Source of the DNA: Fagopyrum homotropicum
Lineage: Eukaryota > Streptophyta > Magnoliopsida > Caryophyllales > Polygonaceae
Direction: 5' to 3'
DNA length: 64,000 bases
Assembly: GCA_033239125.1 (NCBI GenBank)
Contig: BSWB01000001.1
Span: 6,894,501-6,958,500 of the forward strand
A program made the translations under genes and the position numbers. The stretch's first letter is position 1, and every line of letters starts with the position of its first letter. The notes under the pieces were generated by a model. The model saw nothing but the letters and a program-made list of their open reading frames with translations, was not told the DNA's origin and searched no databases. Shown one piece after another: positions 21,180 to 34,293 of the stretch.

Positions 21180-24083
21180 TGTATCAGATTCTACCATTGT
21201 TAGTCCCGGAGTATCTGAGGTGGATGTTGTTAGAGAATTTCTTGATGTTTTCCTGATGATTTAGCTAGTTTACCTTCGAGTTGAGGGTAGACTTCGAGGT
21301 TGAGACATTACCAAGTGCATCACCTATATCGATTGCTCCTTACAGGATGGCTCCGTTAGAGCTTAAGGAGTTAAATAAACAACTAGAGGAGTTGCTCGAG
21401 AAAGGTTTTATACCCCCGAGTATTTCTCCTTGGGGTGCACTAGTGCTTTTTGTGAAGAAGTAGGACGGTAGTTTACGATTATGCATAGACTACCGTCAGC
21501 TGAACATAATCACCATCAAGAACAAGTATCCGTTACCGAGGATAGAGGATTTACTTGATCAATTAAGGGGTGATACAATGTTCTCGAAGATTGACCTTCA
21601 ATCGGGATGTTGGCAGTTGAGGATAACATAAAATGTTATACCAAAGATAGTTTTTCATACTCAATATGGACACTATGAGTTTACAATTATTCCTTTCTAT
21701 AACATTCATGGTGTTGATGAACACGATCTTTCAACCTTATATAGATCAGTTAGTCGTCGTCTTCATTGTTGATATCTTGATATATTCCCGAGACGCGGAT
21801 GTTCATAGAGAGCATCTGAGACGTATCTTGGGGATTCTGAGGGAGAGACAACTGTACACGAAGTTCAACAAGTGCGATTTTTGGATGGATCATTTGCCTT
21901 TCTAGGGCATGTTATTTCACAAGATGGTATACAGCTTGATCCATCCAAGATCAAGGCTACTACAAAATGGGACATTCCGAAGAGCATTACAGAGATATGT
22001 AGTTTCTTAGGACTTGCGGGTTATTACAGGAGGTTTGTAAAGAACTTCTCGATTATCGCGTGACCGTTGACTAACTTGCTGAAGAAGAATCAACAGTTTA
22101 TGTGGGACAATAGTTGTCAGAAGAGCTTTGAAGAACTTAAGAAAAGATTAACTATGTTCCCTATTCTGGTTGTACCCTCAAATAAGGGTAACTTTGTGGT
22201 TTACACCGATGAATCTGGAAGTGGTTTAGGAGGATTTCTAATGCAAGAAGGGAAGGTAATAACATATACTTCTAGATAGTTGAGACCTCATGAACAAAAT
22301 TATCCTACACACGACCTAGAGCTTGCTACTATAGTTCGTGCTCTTAAAACCTGGAGGCAACTATCTTTATGGTGATACATTTTCGGTGTTTACAGACCAT
22401 AAAATCCTGAAGTATATTCCCACTCAAAACGATCTGAATCTGAGGCAAGGGAGATGGATGGAGCTACTCAAGGATTATGATTGCACTATATAGTACCATC
22501 CAGCAAAGGCGAATGTTGTAGCTGACTCTCTTAGTAGAAAAAGTAGTAATGATAGAGGTGAGATCAACTACAAAGTTGAGCATCTATTAGCTCTCAAGGT
22601 TATGAGAGTAGAGATAAATGTGAGAGGATCTGAGTTGATAGCGAACATTCAGGTAATACCTTTGATTCTTGATGAGATTTCAACTAGACAAGATAAGGAT
22701 GCTACCCTGAAGAAGTTGAAGGCTAAAGTGGGAGATACTACCACTACACACTTCCAGTTGTCTGATCAGCGAGTGTTACACAGAGTTGCATGGATATGTG
22801 TGCCAAACATTAAGGAGTTAAAGCAGAAGCTACTTAAAGAGGCACATTCCTCGAGGTATTCCATGTATCCTGGGAGTACAAAGATGTTTAATGGCCTGAG
22901 GAAGATCTATTGGTGGCCCAGGATGAGACGAAAGGTAGCTAATTTTGTAGCTCGATGCCTAGTGTGTCAGCAAGTGAAAGCTAAACAACAAGCACCAACA
23001 GGAAAATTACAATTTTTATCTTTTTCTGAGTCAAAGTGGGAGCGAATTACGATGGATTTTGTTGTTGGACTTTCAAATAGAACGACACGGTATGGGTGAA
23101 TGTAGACAGATTGACGAAATATGCTCACTTCTTACCGATGAGACAAGATAACTCTTTAGATGAGTTGGTAGAGTTGTATGTGAAAGATATTGTTCGACTA
23201 CACGGAGTCCCTATATCGACTTTATCTAATAAAGATCCGAGGTTTGCATCGCATTTATGGGGAAGTTTGCAAAATGCCTTAGGTACAAGATTGTATTTCA
23301 GTACGACATTTCATCCTCAAACAGACGGACAGTTAGAGAGAATGATTCACACCTTGGAGGAGGTGTTGAGATCTTGTGTTTTAGAGCTTAAAGGTAACTG
23401 CGATACTAACCTGCCATTGCTCGAATTTGCGTATTATAACAACTTCCATTCGAGTATTGGTATGGCTATGGCTCCTTTGATCGCCATAAAACAATGCTTG
23501 AAGGTACAAGTAATAAAGCAGTGCTTGAAGGTAACTGGGATTCTAACTTGAACTTGTACAACAAACAATAGAGAAAGTACAAGTAATAAAGTAGTGCTCG
23601 AAGGCATCACAAGATTGCCAAAAGATCTACTTTGATCGCCATAGACGAGAAATGACAATTGAGATCGGCGATAGAGTGTTTATGAAGGTATCTCCCTGGA
23701 GGGGAGTCATGAGATTTGGTAGGCATGAGAAGTTAGCGCCGAGATACATTGGTTCATATGAGATCTTAGAGAAGATCGAACCACTTGCGTATATGTTGGA
23801 GTTACCACCTGAGTTATCAAGATTGCATGATGACTTTCACGTATCGGTGCTATGGAGGTATAGATCGGATCCTAGTCATATCATGCCCGAACCTGAGATA
23901 GAAGTATCTGAGAACTTGTCCTACCTAGAAGAACTAGTCGAGGTTTTAGGCAGGCAAGTTCGGAGATTGAGAAACAAGGAGATTCCAATTGTGAAGGTTA
24001 GATGGGGACATCATTCCGCTCGAAAGGCTACATGGGAGACCGAGCGAGATATGAGAGCTAGATACCCCTATCTTTTTGAGTAA
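21180..24083 (+). pseudogene. Ty3/gypsy pol remnant (RT, RNase H, integrase, chromodomain)
   Basis: The reverse transcriptase begins with a recognisable PYRMAP...L block near 21330. The catalytic YVDD box is altered to an FIVD-type sequence near 21755. Stops at 21462, 21629, 22061 and 22277, and frameshifts near 21720, 21870 and 22370, break the frame. RNase H continues to about 22550 (ADSLSRK). In the integrase (about 22800-23500), the second His of the zinc-binding pair is replaced by Tyr (MYPG) while the CLVCQQ cysteines remain. The second catalytic Asp position reads Asn (SNKDPRF), and the HPQTDGQLER block is intact. The last open piece, 23652-24083, carries the chromodomain-like tail. 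Function is lost. Confidence 0.85.
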
Positions 24084-24193
24084 AAACCTCGAAATTTTGG
24101 GATCCGGTTGTACATCTTTTTTTATATGTTTACAAGTTTGGTTCTACGTCCTTTCTTAAATTTCGGACGAAATTTCTTAAAGTGAGAGATATT

Positions 24194-24600
24194 TGTAACG
24201 ATAAAAAATCGAAGATGGCCTAATCGGAACTTTTAAGGAATTAAACGGGTTTAATGGAACTAAACCCGTTTTAACAAGAGATATCTCTCGAGGTAACCTA
24301 CTCCTAGACGATCTTACCCCCATGGTGTTATTTGGAGCATTTGGGAGCTTCAATTAATAAAAATGCAGTTGAGAGAAATGATCAGGACATCGTGCATGTC
24401 CTAGATATGAAATAACATGGAAACGTGAAAAACATTAGGCACCATTCTGAAAAACCAAAAACTCAAGGGTACCAAATAGAAAAATTATATTAATATTTCC
24501 CAAGTTTTTACTTAGCAAGCAACTAACTTCGGGTCTCCATTTCTCATTCAAACGGAACTCAAATTTAATGTATGAGTATATCACGAGCAAGAGCTCGCGA
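24194..24600 (+). repeat. Putative truncated 3' LTR of the Tekay-type element
   Basis: The LTR-type start TGTAACG follows a purine-rich AAAGTGAGAGAT stretch about 110 bp after the pol end, as expected for a polypurine tract and 3' LTR. The phrase TTCTCATTCAAACGG near 24540 resembles other plant gypsy LTRs. No matching end or 5' partner was found, so the right border is a guess. Confidence 0.45.
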
Positions 24601-26870
24601 AGACAAATCCAAAGCTCCCACTTTCCGGTATTGACAATGGCCGATGTTCACTGGAAAAATGTCCGGAAAGTGTTCAGCGCCCATGTATTAAAAACATTAG
24701 TTCCAACACAATTTGCACAATCGTTCATTACGAACGGGCAACCAGGGCCCTAAAATAATTACAAAGTACACAATCTTGCGTTACGAATCCACTATAGTGT
24801 ACCTCATATCCACGTGCGGGACAAATGACCAAATCATTAGCGCTGTTTTTTTTTATGGAAACGATTATTAGAGGTTCTTACTCCTTAACATAAAAACGGT
24901 TCTCATACTTAAACAATAAATAAAAGTGAGTCATCGATCAACATACAAGAGGTTCATCTTAGAGCTTTTTTGTAGTGATTTCAATACTCAATCTTTGAAT
25001 TATTTAAGGAGTGATTCTTTGTTTATTAGGAAGATGGGTCATTAAAACCCTGACTATCCAACAAAGTATCAAACACCTTCTATTAGTAACAAATAATAGC
25101 ATTTTTTTAATTCAACCTGTTTTTTTATTCAATTCGATTTTCGGAACATAACAAACGATCCCTTAAAGTGTACCACCAAAAAAGTTTTTAGTTACATTTG
25201 ATTGCAATGTACGTAAAAACGAAATGACAATGATCATGGAAAAAAAATGAAAATTATTAGATCATTCACTGGAGTGGGTTTTCTATTAAACAATTAAAAG
25301 TAAAATAAATATAAATAAAACAATGTCAATTTTTTTAAAAAAATAATTTTCAGAGAGACCATTCTACTCTACTTCATGGATTTAGGGCGTTCAATGAGCC
25401 AAAAAAATGGATTATGTAGGGTGTGTTTGGTAGATGGAGATTATTTTGAAAGTTAATCTAGATGAAATTTAAAAGAGGTTAAATTTTAAGTGGAATTTAT
25501 TATGAATTATTTGATGTAAAATAATCTACATTGACTTGTTTGGTTGAAGATTTTTTTAATGAGTTTAATTGATACAGATTTATAAATTTGAGTGAATCCT
25601 AATTAATAGTTAGAAATTAATCTCCTTTAACTTGAGATATGAAGTTATTTTTTTTTTTGGCTATTTTTAATCTCAATTAACCCTGATATAATCTTTTTCA
25701 TAATATCCATCTTCATCCAAATCTTTACATAAATTAACCTCCTAAATTTTAATCTAAATTAACCTCCTTTAATCCCTAACCAAACACACCATTAATAGAT
25801 TATTATGTCTAAATTATTTTGAAAAATTATTTTCACCCAAAAAGATACCCAACTATAAAAAGATACTCAACTAAAAAAGATTATTGATAGATTATTGAAA
25901 ATTTTCATTTCTCAAAATAATTTAGTACCACCAAACGGACCCTTAATTCTGACAATAATAACCTAATACATTCTACGACAATCTGTTTAGTCTTTAAAGC
26001 AAAAACAAGTTCAAGCGTACCTATCAAAAATATTATCAAAATTAAAAATGTCACCTTTTTCTAGTTTCTTCCATGATACTCAATGCGACCATTTATGGAG
26101 AAAAAAACGCATTAGCTTTAACATGTGTGAACGGTAAAGGCACTTGGCAAAGCATATCCCTAAATTTTATTCCGATTCCTTTATTTTTAGTTTAAGCTAA
26201 ACAAAAACCTGTAAATAATCTCAATGATTGGTAAGACCGTAGCCAATCAAATAATTAAAGGAAAAAGAAAAAGGAGAAAATATTGGTCAATGACCAATAA
26301 ACATAATTTGACATATGTTCAATCTCTTGGGCAGACGGACACACACCCACAAACACCAAAGTCTATGTATTCTAACTCCTCCCCAGAAAGCCCAGATGTA
26401 TACACACCATACAATACCTTAGAATAGAATAATTCATGTTTTCCCAAGAAATAACAGAGAAGAAACTTCTCATTTTAAGCCTACCAAAACTGTCACTACT
26501 ACACAAAGTATATATGACATTATTAGATGAATAGATGAAATTGACTAAAATAGCTTCAGCATTATACAAGAAAGAAAGACTAATAATAAACCCAGACTTA
26601 CGCGATCGAGCTATATCGCGTGCAAATGCCCCAAGCTGGAAATCGAATGGTCATTCGGTATAAGACTGATAATTATACCAGTCTAATGACCTCCTCCGAT
26701 AGATTGGATGAAGATCAGCACACCATAAGCAAACATTGTTAGTAACCGAGTGCCAGTGCCTCAATGGCACTTGGGAGGAGGGTACGGACGAGTATTAGCG
26801 ATAAATACTCTTTTAAGTAACTGTCTAGTAGCCAACTTACAGAGGGAAGATTGTGCACTGTCGAAGTCTC
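24601..26870. other. Intergenic AT-rich DNA with transposon debris
   Basis: No credible gene. The clearest element is the MITE at 25420-25790. The stretch beside it (25800-25950) has loosely inverted TTGAAAATTATTTT-type words but no clean termini. The last 300 bp before 26871 are probably the 3' UTR of the KH gene. Confidence 0.55.
25420..25790. mobile_element. MITE with GGTGTGTTTGG termini
   Basis: The left end is GGTGTGTTTGGTAGATGG and the reverse complement of the right end is GGTGTGTTTGGTTAGGGAT; the first 11 bases are identical, and homology continues inward with AGGTTAAATTT-type words. It is 371 bp long with no coding capacity. The flanks are ATTATGTAG on the left and ATTAATAG on the right, similar but not identical, so the superfamily (PIF/Harbinger or hAT) is open. 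Confidence 0.65.
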
Positions 26871-29800
26871 TCACACCTGAGTCTTGGCTCTCTTTATGTT
26901 CGTATTACCAAGGCTATTGAAAGGTGATACTGAACCAGACATGTGAGGGCTCTCCTCACGTAGTGTACCGTTCAGCATTGCCAGTTCTCTTAGCTGCTGT
27001 TTCTTGAAGAAATCCTGGGACTCGTCCTGGAGTCAAGTCAGGTTTATAAAATCTATGTAAGCTTAAATTTTTGGTCCAAGTAATGCCGAAAATTTGCTAT
27101 GCTCCAAGACAGGCACGTGCACCAAATAACAGTGTAATATTACTAACTTACCACAGGCTTCAGCAGCTCTTCGAGTATCTCCCGGGCTTGCATTAGCCTG
27201 GTGTCAATTATTTCAACGGGCAGTTCTGCCTCCACTAGAATATGAAGAGGTTCATTAAGATGTTCATATCCAGGTTTCCCTCTCATCATCTCTTCCTACA
27301 AGTGAGCAGCATGACAACACTGAGCGAATAGGCAAGACAAATGTAGAGGGGTAGAGCACAACAGATTTATAATTTTTGCACCATAAACCCGCTCAAGAGT
27401 CAAGATCTATCAGGTTGTATGAGTAATAGGTTGAAATGCATACTGAACAGAGGGTTTAGCACTTAATATTGGCATTCTCACATGAATACTTAACAGCATT
27501 AGCTTATGCACACTTTTAATATACATAACCTATCTTCAAGAAAGCATATGCTACATGCATGAATAAACCACGAACATTGTGACAGACACCCCATAAAATT
27601 GCACACTTTTAACCCTTAACACTTTTAAGGATATGAGTTCTGCTAGAAAACTCATAGAGCTAGATACAATCTAATGCTAGATAAACGGTTCCCGGTGCTT
27701 TTACCCCTGAAGAATCCACTTCTAAGAATCTGAAATAGATGTAATCTTATTGTTTTTCAGTACCTTTACTGGATCTTTGATGCTCCCACGACCTCTGATG
27801 AGAACACGGCAGTCTGTACCAGCTTCTACTCGCTTAAGGGAGTTTCCCCTCGGGCCAAGAAGGCGTCCAACAAAATTGTACTATGGAAAGCAACCAACAG
27901 AAAACAAGTGGGTATCTGCATGCCGGCACTCTGGTAGGTAGATCCTCAAACTAGAGAGAAAGAAAGGAATCCTTACATTTGGATATTTATCAACAGGAAC
28001 ATCAACCCTGATAATTCTCTTGACTATCAGGCCTGATGAAGTACTATGAGAACCAACCCAGCTTGGTGACATTGATGATGAATGCTGCAGAAGACTTGGT
28101 ATCTGCATGGTCCAAGTAAGATAGTACCAACATATTAGAAGTTGCAAACCTGAACATCAGTCACTGGTTTTGTACCATCACAGGGACGCGGTTATATTAT
28201 TACATAGCATCGCTCTACAAATACTACGCAGCAGTTCTATAAAACTATATACAAAATCAAGAATGCTCTTCAACAAACCTGCCTCTGTAATAATTTCAAG
28301 AAAAAGAATGATCAAAATAGGCTGCTGCATCACATGTGAAAATCAGAAAATAAATAACTACAACGGGAAGCGAGATGACGTATAACACTAATTCTTGTGA
28401 CAAGAAAGAACATCAATCCATAGGATTGTCACACCATACAGTTACTCATATGCTTTATTTATCAAAAAAAAAAAATCAATCTCTAGTTATCCCTCCACAT
28501 CTAGTGAATAATACGAAATTTTGCAAATGGATTGAAGGAATGATCAAAGATCTAAGTTCCACTTAATCCCTCCTCAGCTATGTTAGCTTCATCAGTACTT
28601 GTCATGACTCTAGGGGAAACCCTAACAATAAGAGAACTCAAAGTATGAGGTTAGAATCAAGAACAATATTAAGTCAGCAATAGTTCTGAGCAGTAAATTA
28701 GATGAAAACAAGATGTTATGTCAATGGTTAGTATCCGTACTTCTGATTGATATTGTGGAGCCCATCCATTCAATTCTGTTCCTCCATTCAAAAATAATCC
28801 TCCAGATGCCAGGGGCCTGGCATGTTCAAGCCCAGTTTGATCTAAAAGTGATGCACTCCCCAACATTGTAGTTACACGCAGTATTTCTGCTCCAAAAATG
28901 TCAATTTTCAATAACAAGATGTACTAGTTAGCATGTGTTAAGAATTAGTCGCTAACCACCATAAATTAGTCAGTAAACCAAATTTTGTTTCAGTAAAATT
29001 ATGAAAGTAATCTACAGAACTAAGGACTGTCAATAGTGTCAATTGACTCAACAGTCAAGGGATCCGACATGGATTTAGAACATCATAATCATAAAACTAA
29101 ATGTAAAGCCTGGTATCTTTATTCTAGAAGATGAGGAAGAAAAAAAAAAGGCTATAACATATAAGCTATCACCTCCTATGAACAGCCCTCTTGTAGTTAG
29201 GTATTAGCTTTTGGAAGGATTAAGAGTACATACTACATAGCACTTCCAACAGCAGTTTCCCTTTCTACAGTTTACACCAAGAATGGATTTGATCACACAC
29301 CTGGTAAGGAATATTGACTTACAGGGATAGATCATCAAGAATGGCTATCCAAATGCAAGAAAGTAAATTCACAAATTTCTCCAAGGCAGTCTACTCTTAA
29401 ATCAATATTTAATCCAAATTGTTGCAAAGGGAATCTGATGCTTGTATGAAAAACAATTACAAGCACCACACTGACCTCGCTTCATTCATTTAGGGTCAAA
29501 CGCAATGAAAACTTACCCTGATTCAATAACCGACAACAATTTGGAAGCACGGGCGTGAACGGTGTAAGCTTCTGACGCTCTGCCAATAGCTCATTAAGAT
29601 ATCTGCAAAATTGAAAAATTATACTCAGATCATGTTACTATTACACATATCAATCAGCATTGCCTGTGAAATATAGAGATTAAAACACAAGTTGAAGTCC
29701 CGTGAAAGCAGAAAAGAATGGAAAGGGCAAAGTTTTCATCAACCAATTGTGTCGGCAGTTTCATGAACTAACAACCCGTCAACATTTCACAATTGACACT

Positions 29801-30321
29801 TATTTTAGTAAACATTTCATAATCAGCATTTCCATTTTGTTTGACAGATCCAAAAATGATAAACATCCATTACACCAAAGAGATGCAACTCAAGTCAAGA
29901 AAAAAAAACAAATCTCTAATCAAGAGCGTCATAAAACAGAGCCAGTTTTGAAGTAAATTCACCATAATCAATAACTTAGCAGGTTCAGATGAATTGAAGC
30001 GTGCTTCAACCGAATCACAGCTCAAACGTATAAAAAAAAACAATAAACCACACCGACAAAGAGTTTCACTTCACAAAATAGAGATCTCAAGCAGCGCAAA
30101 TCGAAACAATCAATCAAAATCCGGATCGTCGACAAAGAAGCACAATCGAAAACAAATTAAAAAAAAAAACAAACAAAACGGAAGCTAAAAGATCTCAGAA
30201 AGAAAGAGAACTTCTCTTGCTCAGAGATAGCGGAGGAGGCGGAGCGGAGGCCGGAGACGTGAGGAGAGTGAGGTGCGGGAGAAGGAGAGGGAGAGTAAGT
30301 CATGTATCTGCCCGAAGACAT
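26871..30321 (-). CDS. STAR-family KH RNA-binding protein (quaking-like, SPIN1/At5g56140 type)
   Basis: Seven exons (minus, 5' to 3'): 30321-30212, 29602-29517, 28886-28741, 28102-27977, 27880-27764, 27295-27152, 27026-26871, with GT-AG introns and an open frame of 294 aa. Residues 38-49 (YLNELLAERQKL) form the QUA1-like dimerisation start. The KH domain spans about 146-192 with the GPRG loop at 165-168 and RGRGSIKD. The QUA2-like part continues through YEHLNEPLHILVEAELP and the LMQAREILEELLKP helix. The tail ends KRAKTQV. It binds single-stranded RNA, probably in the nucleus. Length and order match plant proteins At4g26480/At5g56140 and rice SPIN1 (from memory). The start chosen is MSSGRYM; an in-frame ATG six codons upstream (30339) would add MFSPET. 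CT-rich leader sequence lies at 30340-30490. Confidence 0.93.
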
Positions 30322-30499
30322 GGTTTCCGGCGAAAACATGACTCCGAGATCTCGTGCAGTTGATCGGAGAAGCCAAGAGAACAGACAAGTCCGGCGTTGG
30401 AGGCGGTGGCGGAGGACGGAAGAGAGAGAAAGCAGTGAAGGAAGAGCGAGAAGGGTGGGAAGAGAAAGGAAAATAGGGTGAGTTTTGTATTTATTTGTG

Positions 30500-33400
30500 A
30501 GGGAGAAAGAGACGCTCTATAGGCTATGGGCCTATGCCACCTAACTCTGTATGAAACTATGAATTGTATTATTATAAATTTTATAATGTATGGCTTATGT
30601 AAAGCGTAACAGCATGGCGCTCTGCTGTGCACTGATTCAGCACCTGCTTCCTCTACACCAAATTTATTTACAGCTAAATTATACAAAATAGCCCCCTAAA
30701 TACGTGGTTTTCACAATATCACCCGTAACTTCAAAAATTACACATAATAACATCAAGTCATATATCTTGAATCACAATACTTGTAGTCTTGTATCATGGA
30801 AAATATAAGGGTATTCGAGCGGTGATAGTCCAACACTTCAACCGATTAGATCATTGAATAAAAGATCAACTATGTCATTTGGTGGCCAAACGTTACACTT
30901 AATCCACTACTCGGGATGTATGGATATCAAATTTGATATACTCATACCCTTATATTTTCACTATTGAGCCCATTTTGATATTCTGAAAACAGGCAGTGTT
31001 ACTTTTTTTTCTTGTTATCTCCTTGTCTTCTCTATTAACGTTCTTATCTAGTTGCCCCCCTCTTTTGATCTTCGTCTCCATTATATGTCTATAATTACGA
31101 AATTCCCTTCTACAAAAAATTAAAACAACTTCTATATAAATTAAATTTTACCTATATTGTGATGAAAAATTGTAAATTTACAAGTTATATTTAAATTACA
31201 TTTTACTTTATTTGTGATTACAAGATTAATCGGTAAAAAACACAAATTCAGTTTAAAATCAATTTTATTGTAACTATTATATAAATTTATAATTGTTATT
31301 AAATATATTTATTTTATTTTTAGATAATTAATTTAAAAATAACTTATTTATATTAGATTAACCATATAAAGTACGGATTAAACCAATTAAGTATCCATAC
31401 TACACTATAAATGAGAGTTGCTCTTATAAATAGTCCATATCCCATTATAACCTAAGGTGTTACATTTTCCCGTTTACATCGACAAGTGTCTTCTCTCACC
31501 GATCCTTTTTTTTCTTCAACAATAGCCGCTTCTTTCCCCTATTATTCTTCATCGGACGCTTCTTCTTCAACCGCTTCCCTTTCCCTCCTTCCCTTTGCCT
31601 AAACCCTAGCACAATAGTATTTATATTTGTATTATAACACTATAGGTAAAGTTTTTATTTAGTATTTATTTATATATATTTAGTGATAAGTCTGTGGAGT
31701 TTAATTTAAGCATAATCACTAACTTTTTCTTTAAATAAAAAATAAAAAACAAACCCTGTTGTTAGCTTTTCTTTGTTGATGTCCCCTCTTTGCTTGGAGG
31801 GATAAGCATGCTGTGTGTTGCTCCTGTGAGTGCAAACAGCTTATCATTGTGGCTCCCACTGGTAGGGATTATGCGTTTCTATTTTCAAAGCCTTGACTTG
31901 ACTACCAATACCAAATTAAACTCCAAATGTCACACCATAATTAACTTCATTATAATGTCATTATACTTAACAACAATACTTTTCACTATTGCAAAACGAA
32001 TATAAAATACCACACACGGCATTTGCCTAATAATGACAGCCACAAAAATTAATGTCGACATACAATTTATACTAATTATAAACATTTTTTTAAATATAAT
32101 GTAATTAGATTAAGAATATAATTATGAAATATCTTCCTTGGATACTCGTCTATGCCAGTTGGTTCATGGAGGTGGAATATAATATATATGGTTGTCCTTA
32201 TTTGTAAATACAAAATACTCTTACAAAAGAGGATCTCCAAGAATCATTTATACTTTGAAATGACATACATAACTCTTTATTCATGAAATGACATAAAATA
32301 GTTTTTGTAAAAAAAAAAACTTTTTATCATGCTTTTTTGTAAAATCCAATTAAAATTTTATATAATGAATTTCTAAAATTTTTTTTAAAAAAAAGGGAAA
32401 ATGTCAAGATCCGATACAGACGGACGGAAGAGCGGGGCTCGTGTGCATACGAGCGCACATACGCATTAGGCTCAAACCCAACACATAAACCCGGCGAGAT
32501 TCCATTCTAAAACCAATTGACAATAGGAGGAGTAGCCCACCGACCTTATATACTAGGCTCGGAGTATCTCCATCGGACATCTTTCGATGTGAGATCTTAT
32601 TATCTTCAACAGAAAGTGACCAATTTATTGTCCAAATCACGAGAGTAGGGCTAAATCTTTTATTTAACGTGTCTAACCCTAATAACTCTAATTGTCATGT
32701 ATTATTTTAACAATTAACAACAGTCCAAAAATCTTAATTAAGTTTTTTAATTATTTTAAATTTTTTTTAACAATATCTTTGAGAAAGTAAATTTATAAAA
32801 TTAAAAACACGAAAAAGTTACAAATTTAAATAAGAAGATTTATATCACCACTTAGAAAAATCAATTATTTAATAAGTTGTTGAGATTCATTTGTTAGAAA
32901 TAACGTATTGTTGAATAAAGTAACGTATCGTAAATCAATAAAAAAATTTTATACTTTGAACCTTACATTTAATATGTCATAATATTTATTATAAATTAAA
33001 TTTAAAATACACTATTTATCCTATAAACCACCTTAAAACAGATAAGTATGTTTGTGTGAAGTCTTTTTTCTTGAACTTTTCTTTGATCGAGGGGTTTATG
33101 ATTCAAAATCTCTTTTAAGACAATAAACTTAACTTCTCACGTGTATAGAACTTCCTTACTATCATAAACATTTTTTTTGAAAATTAGGTTGAATCTTTTC
33201 TCTGAGATGATGATATACAAAACAAACAAACGATAATCCCGATTACATATTCTATTCAAAAAAGTATGTTTTGCCATAACTTTTAAGGAGAAAATATTAG
33301 GGAAAAAAATCAGTAGGTACGTTGATACATCAACAGCTAAAAGATGAGATTTTTAATAATTTTTTAACTATATCATAAGCATCGCAAGGCTGTTGGTATA

Positions 33401-33651
33401 TTATCATGTCAATTAATTGCAAATTTGCAACCTAACAATGTATACAGCAATCAAGTAATCAACAAATTTAATATCGATTTAAATAAATTTCCAGGAAACG
33501 GGTCAACAATGGAAACAAAAAACCGTTCTGTACACATACAGAGAAATCCCAGCTTCATTGCTTACGAATTACGACTCTTGTAAAGATTCAGAGTTCATCA
33601 TTGATCGGACCAAAATGGCTTCATCCCCTCAATCAGATAACAAAGAAGTCT
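30500..33651. other. AT-rich intergenic stretch
   Basis: No convincing gene. It contains a short inverted-repeat element at 30799-30959. Around 32404-32640 is a GC-richer block whose phrases (CCAATTGACAATAGGAGGAG, TAGCCCACCGACC, GATGTGAGATCTTATT) resemble the promoter-like part of small plant LTR elements. No TG-CA ends or second copy could be found. The CT-rich piece 31480-31610 looks like an untranslated leader but leads to no open frame. Confidence 0.5.
30799..30959. repeat. Short element bounded by a perfect 16-bp inverted repeat
   Basis: GAAAATATAAGGGTAT (30799-30814) is exactly inverted at 30944-30959, giving a 161-bp unit. The flanks show no target duplication. It may be a small MITE or a chance hairpin in AT-rich DNA, though 16 perfect bases including GGG argue against chance. 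Confidence 0.5.
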
Positions 33652-34293
33652 TCAAATTACGCAGAGGATCAACTTGGAAGCAGGAAACATTAGCCCAGAA
33701 AAACAGAGCATACCCACTGTAACTCCATACTTCCTACACCAAGCGACCGGGCCCCACTTTATCTCCACGCTGGAGCTCTTAAACTTCCTCTTTAGATCAT
33801 TGAGCTCTTCTGATAGATCAAAACTTGCTCCTTTCATTCTCAACTCCATAGCTCGTCTTCCCACTGCTCTGTTTTCGCACTTCACTTTATCAAGCCGGCT
33901 TCTAACTTTCCAGTATCGGATTAACTTCACTTGAGCTATGGAAATGATCGCGAGTGACGTGGACAATGAAACCAGAGATGGGACCCACCAATCTGTGACG
34001 TGGTATCGGCCGTTGATTGATGAGGTGAAGAGGAGGATGAAGAAGAGGCCGTGGAAAAAGAGGTAGGAAGTGCAGAGGTGAGAGATTTCACGGCTTATCG
34101 AGTGAATTCGGGTTTCTTTAGTTGCGATTTTGCGGGCGAAGAGGTGTTCTTCTCTTTGTAGGAGCTTTAAGAGAAGGAGATGGCCTGGGCTCTGTGAGAT
34201 TTCTGTTAATGGATGGTGTTCCATTGCTATTATCATCTTTGGTTCTTCGTTTGGGATTTCTACTATGTATGATCCTCTGTTTTTCTCTGCCAT
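33652..34293 (-). CDS. Small plant membrane protein of unknown function
   Basis: Intronless frame of 213 aa. Three hydrophobic segments are visible: about 75-93 (LFFHGLFFILLFTSS), 102-124 (SLVSLSTSLAIISIAQV) and 189-213 at the very C-terminus (GVTVGMLCFSGLMFPASKL). Between the second and third is a basic, charged linker (about 125-185) with RSRLDKVK and LKRKFKSSS. The first 70 residues are soluble and rich in charged residues. I think it corresponds to an uncharacterised plant transmembrane protein such as At5g56120, which would also fit the local gene order, but that is from memory. No enzymatic motif is visible. The first ATG is used; a GA-rich stretch precedes it. Confidence 0.8.
   Translation of the reverse strand: MAEKNRGSYIVEIPNEEPKMIIAMEHHPLTEISQSPGHLLLLKLLQREEHLFARKIATKETRIHSISREISHLCTSYLFFHGLFFILLFTSSINGRYHVTDWWVPSLVSLSTSLAIISIAQVKLIRYWKVRSRLDKVKCENRAVGRRAMELRMKGASFDLSEELNDLKRKFKSSSVEIKWGPVAWCRKYGVTVGMLCFSGLMFPASKLILCVI

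Larger units (their letters stand above)
15841..24600 (+). mobile_element. Decayed Ty3/gypsy retrotransposon, Tekay (Del) type
   Basis: Order of parts: tandem-repeat leader or LTR (15841-about 20436), primer-binding site (20444), gag fragment, then reverse transcriptase, RNase H, integrase and a C-terminal chromodomain-like segment (to 24083). A putative 3' LTR begins TGTAACG at 24194. The chromodomain tail, with ATWETERDMRARYP, and the WRYRSDPSH phrase point to the chromovirus Tekay/Del clade. Stops, frameshifts and deletions break the coding region throughout, so it is dead. The left end is not defined: no TGTAACG start is found upstream and 15356-15840 may also belong. The right LTR fades at about 24600. 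Confidence 0.75.

Noticed and set aside
20602..24083. Intact retrotransposon polyprotein
   Set aside because: Internal stops, frameshifts, an altered RT catalytic box and altered integrase residues show that it is inactive.
32404..32640. Solo LTR or TRIM element
   Set aside because: Some phrases resemble small LTR promoters, but there are no TG...CA ends, target duplication or second copy.
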